Shown here piece after piece: positions 5,660 through 11,600 of a DNA stretch of 11,600 nucleotides (the first letter of the stretch is position 1; every line of letters starts with the position of its first letter). A program made the translations under genes and the position numbers. Source of the DNA: Spirochaetia bacterium (GTDB lineage Bacteria > Spirochaetota > Spirochaetia > Treponematales > Breznakiellaceae); assembly GCA_025997655.1 (NCBI GenBank), contig BNUW01000077.1:1-11600 (forward strand). The letters run 5' to 3'. Below the pieces are notes generated by a model that ran no database searches, was not told the origin of the DNA, and saw nothing but the letters and a program-made list of their open reading frames with translations.

Positions 5660-6855
5660 TGGGCCTCCAGGAATTTGTCGGTACGCCACCAGACCAGCTT
5701 GGCCTCGAAGTCCGTGGCAAGGAGGGCGGAAAGAATGCCCTCGGCAGACAGGGCAAAGGCGTTGAATTGCAGCTCATCGTTATGTACCCGGATAAAGCCC
5801 CGGCGCTGGTCGCGGCTTTCCGTGGAGAGGATCATGATGGAATACCCCCCCTCCACCGGAAAGGTGAGGAATACCCGGCCGTTCTTTACCACCCCCAAAA
5901 GGGAATAGAGCAGCCGCTCCGTAACGCGGCGGTTATTTTCCGTGCGCTGCAGTTCAAAGAAGGGCACCTCAATGAGCGGCTCATAGGAACCGTCTTCTAT
6001 GTTCAAGGGCCAGATCACCGAACTGTCCGGTTCGGCTCCAAGCTTCGTATTGGTGGATTCATCGAAGGTTTCCCGGTAGTAATCGACCTTGATAAAGACC
6101 TTCCGGCGTTCCGGGGACACCGCGACACTATCGATTGAAGGGAATACGGTCTGCCGGTCCGGGGGAACGGGGATATCCCCGTTTTGCAGGGAGAGCAGGT
6201 ACAGCAGGGTTCCCTCGGAATCGTACCAGTAGATATTCCAGCCCACCGGCAGCCGGCACACCACGGCGTACTCATCCTGGACCGAACCGGTGATCCGTTC
6301 GATGTTGGGAAAGGGCGAGCCCCCGATGCCCTCCTTGCCCAGGTATTCCACAAACCGGCCGTTGGGATCGAAGTGGAGGACGATGCTATCTTCAATGACC
6401 CGGGTTTCCGGGTTAAACCGGCGCCGCTCATAGGGCAGCCGGTCCTCCACGTAGATATGCTTACGGGTATCCACGGCAATAGTTCCGGGTTCCCGCAGGG
6501 GATAGGAAAAGGCCATGCGGGTCACCACCCCGCTGGTTTCCACATCCGTACGCAGGGTCAGGGGCGGGGGGTTGGTTTCTTCATTATAGATCATGAACAG
6601 CAAATCCCCGTAGGAGGTATAGTGGACCACCTTTCCCCCGTTGCCGTCGGCGATATAGAACAGGCCGTCCCGCATGGTCAGGGAGGTCATGCGGCTATTC
6701 CGGCCCCCCTCAAGGTTGTAGAGATCGATCTGGTCCTCCATGCGTCCGATCTCCAGGGCAAAGAGGTCCTCCCGGGCAACGGAAACAATCCCGTCCCGAT
6801 GGCAGGCGGCGAGGATCAACAGCAGGACGGATAATGCGATAAGCGATGGTTTCAT
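5656..6855 (-). CDS. Lipoprotein with beta-propeller (NHL-like) features
   Basis: This is a 399-aa lipoprotein with signal residues 1-18 and lipobox LAAC (Cys18). The mature part is built of short beta-rich units that resemble NHL/propeller blades. Examples are LTMRDGLFYIADGNGGKVVHY (59-79), GTIAVDTRKHIYVEDRL (124-140), VLHFDPNGRFVEYLGKEG (159-176), NIYWYDSEGTLLYLL (207-221) and a later SVAVSPERRKVFIKVDYY segment. This implies a periplasmic or surface propeller used for protein or ligand binding, with no sign of a catalytic site. From memory, T. pallidum has an NHL-type lipoprotein followed by small membrane proteins in a similar arrangement; that match is unverified. It heads a unit of four minus-strand genes and diverges from secA. 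The ATG has AGGA directly against it and TATACT 8 nt upstream, so its mRNA may have almost no leader. Confidence 0.82.
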   Translation of the reverse strand: MKPSLIALSVLLLILAACHRDGIVSVAREDLFALEIGRMEDQIDLYNLEGGRNSRMTSLTMRDGLFYIADGNGGKVVHYTSYGDLLFMIYNEETNPPPLTLRTDVETSGVVTRMAFSYPLREPGTIAVDTRKHIYVEDRLPYERRRFNPETRVIEDSIVLHFDPNGRFVEYLGKEGIGGSPFPNIERITGSVQDEYAVVCRLPVGWNIYWYDSEGTLLYLLSLQNGDIPVPPDRQTVFPSIDSVAVSPERRKVFIKVDYYRETFDESTNTKLGAEPDSSVIWPLNIEDGSYEPLIEVPFFELQRTENNRRVTERLLYSLLGVVKNGRVFLTFPVEGGYSIMILSTESRDQRRGFIRVHNDELQFNAFALSAEGILSALLATDFEAKLVWWRTDKFLEAQ

Positions 6856-6863
6856 TCCTGCTC

Positions 6864-6892
6864 AGTATACGACACCCTCCCCTCCCCCGCAA
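6864..6892 (-). promoter_or_regulatory. Candidate promoter for the propeller lipoprotein unit
   Basis: TATACT (6869-6864 on the minus strand) and TTGCGG (6892-6887) are spaced 17 bp apart. The -35 match is only 3 of 6, but it keeps TTG at the exact position. The start of transcription would fall around 6857, about 2 nt before the ATG at 6855. Part of the -35 overlaps the first copy of a 10-bp direct repeat. Confidence 0.4.
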
Positions 6893-6934
6893 GGCGGCCG
6901 GCAGGCCCCCATCTTGCCACTAAACCCCCGCAAG
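6884..6934. repeat. Two 10-bp direct repeats between the lipoprotein and secA promoters
   Basis: CCCCCGCAAG occurs at 6884-6893 and again at 6925-6934, with start points 41 bp apart, close to four turns of DNA. Both are followed by a CGG (with one extra G after the first). The first copy overlaps the candidate -35 of the leftward unit and the second lies in the spacer of the secA promoter. This arrangement could bind a dimeric regulator, but chance similarity in a GC-rich spacer is possible. Confidence 0.4.
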
Positions 6935-6943
6935 CGGTAAAAT
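6914..6943 (+). promoter_or_regulatory. Candidate secA promoter with leaderless start
   Basis: TTGCCA (6914-6919, 5 of 6 matches) and TAAAAT (6938-6943, 5 of 6 matches) are separated by 18 bp. Only 6 nt separate the -10 from the secA ATG at 6950, so transcription would begin at or within a base of the start codon. No Shine-Dalgarno sequence is present in that gap. Confidence 0.5.
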
Positions 6944-6949
6944 TACGCT

Positions 6950-9707
<2,758 letters not shown>

Positions 9708-9712
<5 letters not shown>

Positions 9713-9719
9713 GCTTAGC
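9708..9719. other. 12-bp palindrome holding both convergent stop codons
   Basis: GCTAAGCTTAGC is a perfect palindrome centred between the secA stop (TAA at 9710-9712) and the SPOR gene stop on the other strand (TTA at 9715-9717). Only 2 bp separate the two genes. With no loop and no T run after it on either strand, it is not a convincing intrinsic terminator. Confidence 0.7.
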
Positions 9720-11235
9720 TGCCATTCCGCACAAATGCGTCAGGGTAGCTGCTCTTGACCTGCAGGAGTATTGCCTTGCTTTCCCCCGCATTGAGGGGGC
9801 CAACAAGCAGCCGGTAGACGCTGTTAGAGCCTTCTGATTGAACAGCTAATGGAAAGTTCTGGCTGAACCACCGGGCCGCCGCCGTTTCAAGGGCATCGGT
9901 CCGGGCAAAAGCGCCAATCTGTACATAGTACTTACCCTTCTCCAATTGGGTGATCCGGGGAAGCGACAATCCATTGGGTACCGGGGGCGGCGGCGCGGGA
10001 GAAACCGCAGCCTGCGGAAGAGCAGGCTGCAGGGGAACTCCGGCGGACTGCCGGTGCGGAACGATGGGGCCGATAATATGCTCCGGGGCGATACCATATT
10101 CCGGGGCTGCGTCACCGGATGATAGCCATGGAAGCTGGTTGAGCGGGATAGGGCCTATTACCGTTCCCAGGGGTATGGTCGGGGCGCTGCCTTCGGGAGG
10201 GCGTTCCTCAGCGGGAACAAGGATAATTACCGATGACCCAGAGGAGGGTATTCCTGCCGCCGGGGGCGTCGTTGCGGTTGTCGGCGCGTAGGGCGGTAAA
10301 ACCGGGGCACTCAAGGCATCATCCGGTATATAATAAGAAAGTGGCGGAGCCGGGGCAGCCTGAGCTTCCGGCATATAGGGCGATAAACCCTGGGTACCAT
10401 ATGCTGCCCCAGTATCTGGCGGGAAACCCTGGGTATTATCCACCGCCCAGGCATCCGGCATATAATAAAGTGGTGAAGCCGGGGCAGCCTGAGCTTCCGG
10501 CATATAGGGTGGTAAACCCTGGGTATTATCCGCCACCCGAACATCCGGCATATAATAGTAAGACGATGAAGGCGGGGCAGCTTGCGGTGATGCCGGATAC
10601 GGTGATGCCCCACTAGGTTGTACACCGCCTTGTCCGGAACCCCAGTTGGGCTTCGGTTCAGTGCGGACAGCGCCATCGGCGGGATAATCCACCGAGTTCG
10701 GGGTATAGGTTTCGGGTTGGTTTATAACCGTGTTATAAAAGCGATCCGCCGGACTTGCCTCCGCAAGGTCCTCTGGGGCGGCGGTTCTTCGGGTTTCTTG
10801 CTCCGCAGCGGCAGCAGGGGCGACATTCGCTGAACCTGAATCCGGATTTCCCGGGTGGTCACCCTCATTGGGAGAGCGAGAGGCGGCGGGTTCTTCCGTG
10901 CGGATAGGGCCTAAGGACTCCTTCATACGAATGCGGCCTATGCCCTGGCTTGGGATGCCTATGGCGGCGGCGGCATTTTGGGAAAGCATAGCCAGAAGGC
11001 CCGGTGAATCCAGGCTTGCGGCTATAAGGACCCGGATAGTTTTGCCATTTTCCAGGTTTGTCACCTCCACCACCGTATTAGAGGGGTAGGAATTGGTCGC
11101 CGCAGAATAGGCCCCATCGGGAAGCTCTCCCGCAACAGACACCGAGGCGGACCCTTCCCATACGGAAGCGCCGGTGAAAATCAAGACAGCCGCTAAAGCG
11201 CATGTTGCAAGGAATTTTTTCATTCTATTTATCAT
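9715..11235 (-). CDS. SPOR-domain envelope protein with degenerate RlpA-like domain and repeat region
   Basis: This 506-aa exported protein has a signal peptide at about 1-30 (MKKFLATCALAAVLIFTGAS). Residues 50-104 resemble the second half of an RlpA double-psi barrel (VVEVTNLENGKTIRVLI, then LLAMLSQNAAAAIGIP). The conserved His/Asp-containing blocks of active RlpA are missing, so enzyme activity is doubtful. Residues 105-430 are low-complexity, rich in Pro, Ala, Ser and Tyr, with internal repeats at 226-308. The SPOR domain (about 434-503, GKYYVQIGAFARTDALETAAARW, then VYRLLVGPL) binds denuded glycan strands at the division septum in known cases. The ATG at 11235 has AGGA about 7 nt upstream and lies 2 bp after the stop of the upstream gene. 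Relatives are annotated as RlpA-like or cell-division SPOR proteins. A role in cell separation or wall remodelling is inference. Confidence 0.88.
   Translation of the reverse strand: MINRMKKFLATCALAAVLIFTGASVWEGSASVSVAGELPDGAYSAATNSYPSNTVVEVTNLENGKTIRVLIAASLDSPGLLAMLSQNAAAAIGIPSQGIGRIRMKESLGPIRTEEPAASRSPNEGDHPGNPDSGSANVAPAAAAEQETRRTAAPEDLAEASPADRFYNTVINQPETYTPNSVDYPADGAVRTEPKPNWGSGQGGVQPSGASPYPASPQAAPPSSSYYYMPDVRVADNTQGLPPYMPEAQAAPASPLYYMPDAWAVDNTQGFPPDTGAAYGTQGLSPYMPEAQAAPAPPLSYYIPDDALSAPVLPPYAPTTATTPPAAGIPSSGSSVIILVPAEERPPEGSAPTIPLGTVIGPIPLNQLPWLSSGDAAPEYGIAPEHIIGPIVPHRQSAGVPLQPALPQAAVSPAPPPPVPNGLSLPRITQLEKGKYYVQIGAFARTDALETAAARWFSQNFPLAVQSEGSNSVYRLLVGPLNAGESKAILLQVKSSYPDAFVRNGS
10317..10600 (-). 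repeat. Imperfect tandem repeats inside the SPOR protein gene
   Basis: Three to four copies of a unit of about 90 bp, some truncated, encode the pattern YYMPD-x4-DNTQG-x-PPYMPEAQAAPASPL. Clear copies begin near 10541, 10451 and 10317. The block between them has a shortened copy (DTGAAYGTQGLSPYMPEAQAAPAPP). AAACCCTGGGTA recurs three times on the plus strand. The repeats fill protein residues 226-308, between the RlpA-like and SPOR domains, and are in frame, so recombination would change linker length only. Confidence 0.8.
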
Positions 11236-11237
11236 TG

Positions 11238-11534
11238 TTAATCCTTCAGGTGCCGTGCGATTGCCCTGGCGGCGCCCATGGCGGCGGCCAGTTCATCCTT
11301 ATCTGCGGGGTTATACTCCATGGAATACAGAAACCGGTAGGGCGCGGTCTTAAAAAGTCTGAGGGAAACATTGTACGGTTTTGGCGGGGCTCCGCTGGTC
11401 CGGAGCGGATTCTGATAGTCCAGCACCGCCAGAACGAAGAAATCCGCCCCACCCTCAAGGGCATCGTCCAGGGATATCCTGGCTTCGTCCGGAAGGTTCT
11501 TTGGCGGTTTTTCTGAAACCCGCTGGATAGGCAT
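11238..11534 (-). CDS. 98-aa protein of unknown function upstream of the SPOR gene
   Basis: I do not recognise this protein. It has no signal peptide or membrane helix. The middle (GADFFVLAVLDYQNP, then YNVSLRLFKTAPYRFLYSMEYNP) reads as a small mixed alpha/beta fold, and the C-terminus is an amphipathic helix (DKDELAAAMGAARAIARHLKD). The ATG at 11534 is the first start after an in-frame TAA two codons upstream. No Shine-Dalgarno sequence precedes it, and a -10-like TATTAA lies 6 nt upstream. The stop lies 2 bp before the SPOR gene start, with the ribosome site of that gene inside this one, so the two are probably cotranscribed and translationally coupled. Its role may be linked to the cell envelope by context only. 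Confidence 0.7.
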   Translation of the reverse strand: MPIQRVSEKPPKNLPDEARISLDDALEGGADFFVLAVLDYQNPLRTSGAPPKPYNVSLRLFKTAPYRFLYSMEYNPADKDELAAAMGAARAIARHLKD

Positions 11535-11540
11535 TTTTGC

Positions 11541-11546
11541 TTAATA
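11541..11546 (-). promoter_or_regulatory. Possible -10 box for the 98-aa gene and SPOR gene
   Basis: TATTAA on the minus strand ends 6 nt before the ATG at 11534. The -35 region is weak (TTCATT, 3 of 6 matches, at 16 bp). It is listed because its spacing to the start codon repeats that seen at secA and two other unit-leading genes. Confidence 0.25.
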
Positions 11547-11563
11547 CCGGTTTCAGGGAAAAA

Positions 11564-11600
11564 ATGAAGGGCCTCGTAAAAAAAATAGAAACCGTTGAAT
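11564..11600 (+). CDS. Start of a rightward gene, cut by window edge
   Basis: An ATG at 11564 preceded by AGGGA at about 5 nt opens a frame of MKGLVKKIETVE to the right edge. The lysine-rich start and good ribosome site suggest a cytosolic protein diverging from the 98-aa gene, with 29 bp between the start codons. Twelve codons are too few to name a family, and the reading could still be chance. Confidence 0.4.
   Translation, partial: MKGLVKKIETVE

Noticed and set aside
5660..5689. Upstream start at 5689 for the single-span membrane protein
   Set aside because: ATG 5659 has GGAGG at proper spacing and a 4-bp ATGA overlap. The ten extra residues come from inside the lipoprotein gene.
6184..6834. 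Open frame of 216 codons on the plus strand opposite the propeller lipoprotein
   Set aside because: It is antisense to a gene with a clear signal peptide, and its translation is His/Gly/Pro-rich without features.

Overview
The window looks like chromosomal DNA from a spirochaete of the genus Treponema, most likely the free-living or termite-gut group (T. primitia / T. azotonutricium type). The evidence is indirect. The lipoprotein signals fit, there is a BspA-like LRR_5 surface lipoprotein, SecA and RecA look treponemal to me, and there are several envelope proteins without recognisable wider families. The genus call is an inference from memory and was not searched. Base composition is moderately GC-rich, with a visibly AT-richer patch at the LRR gene (786-1794).

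Layout, left to right. (1) 1-699, minus: the N-terminal 233 codons of recA, running off the left edge. Upstream is a 49-bp composite inverted repeat (723-771) with a perfect 20-bp palindrome at its core. (2) 786-1794, minus: a BspA-like leucine-rich-repeat lipoprotein gene, split by one extra base in a run of six G. (3) 1864-3152, minus: a two-gene unit of an SH3-type lipoprotein overlapping a DUF445 membrane protein by 4 bp. (4) 3156-4259, plus: an outer-membrane protein recognisable as an omptin-family protease with all the key residues. Its start codon is only 3 bp from the divergent lipoprotein start. Its 3' end overlaps the Nudix gene on the other strand. (5) 4174-6855, minus: a tightly packed four-gene unit of propeller-like lipoprotein, single-span membrane protein, four-span membrane protein and Nudix hydrolase. 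(6) 6950-9712, plus: complete secA, divergent from that unit across 94 bp. (7) 9715-11534, minus: a 98-aa unknown followed by a SPOR-domain envelope protein with a degenerate RlpA-like domain and a Pro/Tyr-rich repeat region. It converges on secA with only 2 bp between the stop codons. (8) 11564-11600, plus: the first 12 codons of a further gene.

The shared theme is envelope biology: protein export (SecA), two or three lipoproteins, an outer-membrane protease, a peptidoglycan-binding SPOR protein and several inner-membrane proteins. RecA and the Nudix protein are housekeeping genes of DNA repair and nucleotide sanitation.

The most notable observations are the omptin-type protease in a spirochaete-like context, the homopolymer frameshift in the surface LRR lipoprotein, and a repeated start-site pattern. 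Genes at the head of transcription units have a -10-like hexamer 6-9 nt before the start codon and no usable Shine-Dalgarno sequence, which suggests leaderless mRNAs. Most genes inside units have a clear Shine-Dalgarno sequence. I found no tRNA, rRNA, CRISPR array, insertion sequence or phage genes, and no gene-free stretch longer than about 90 bp.
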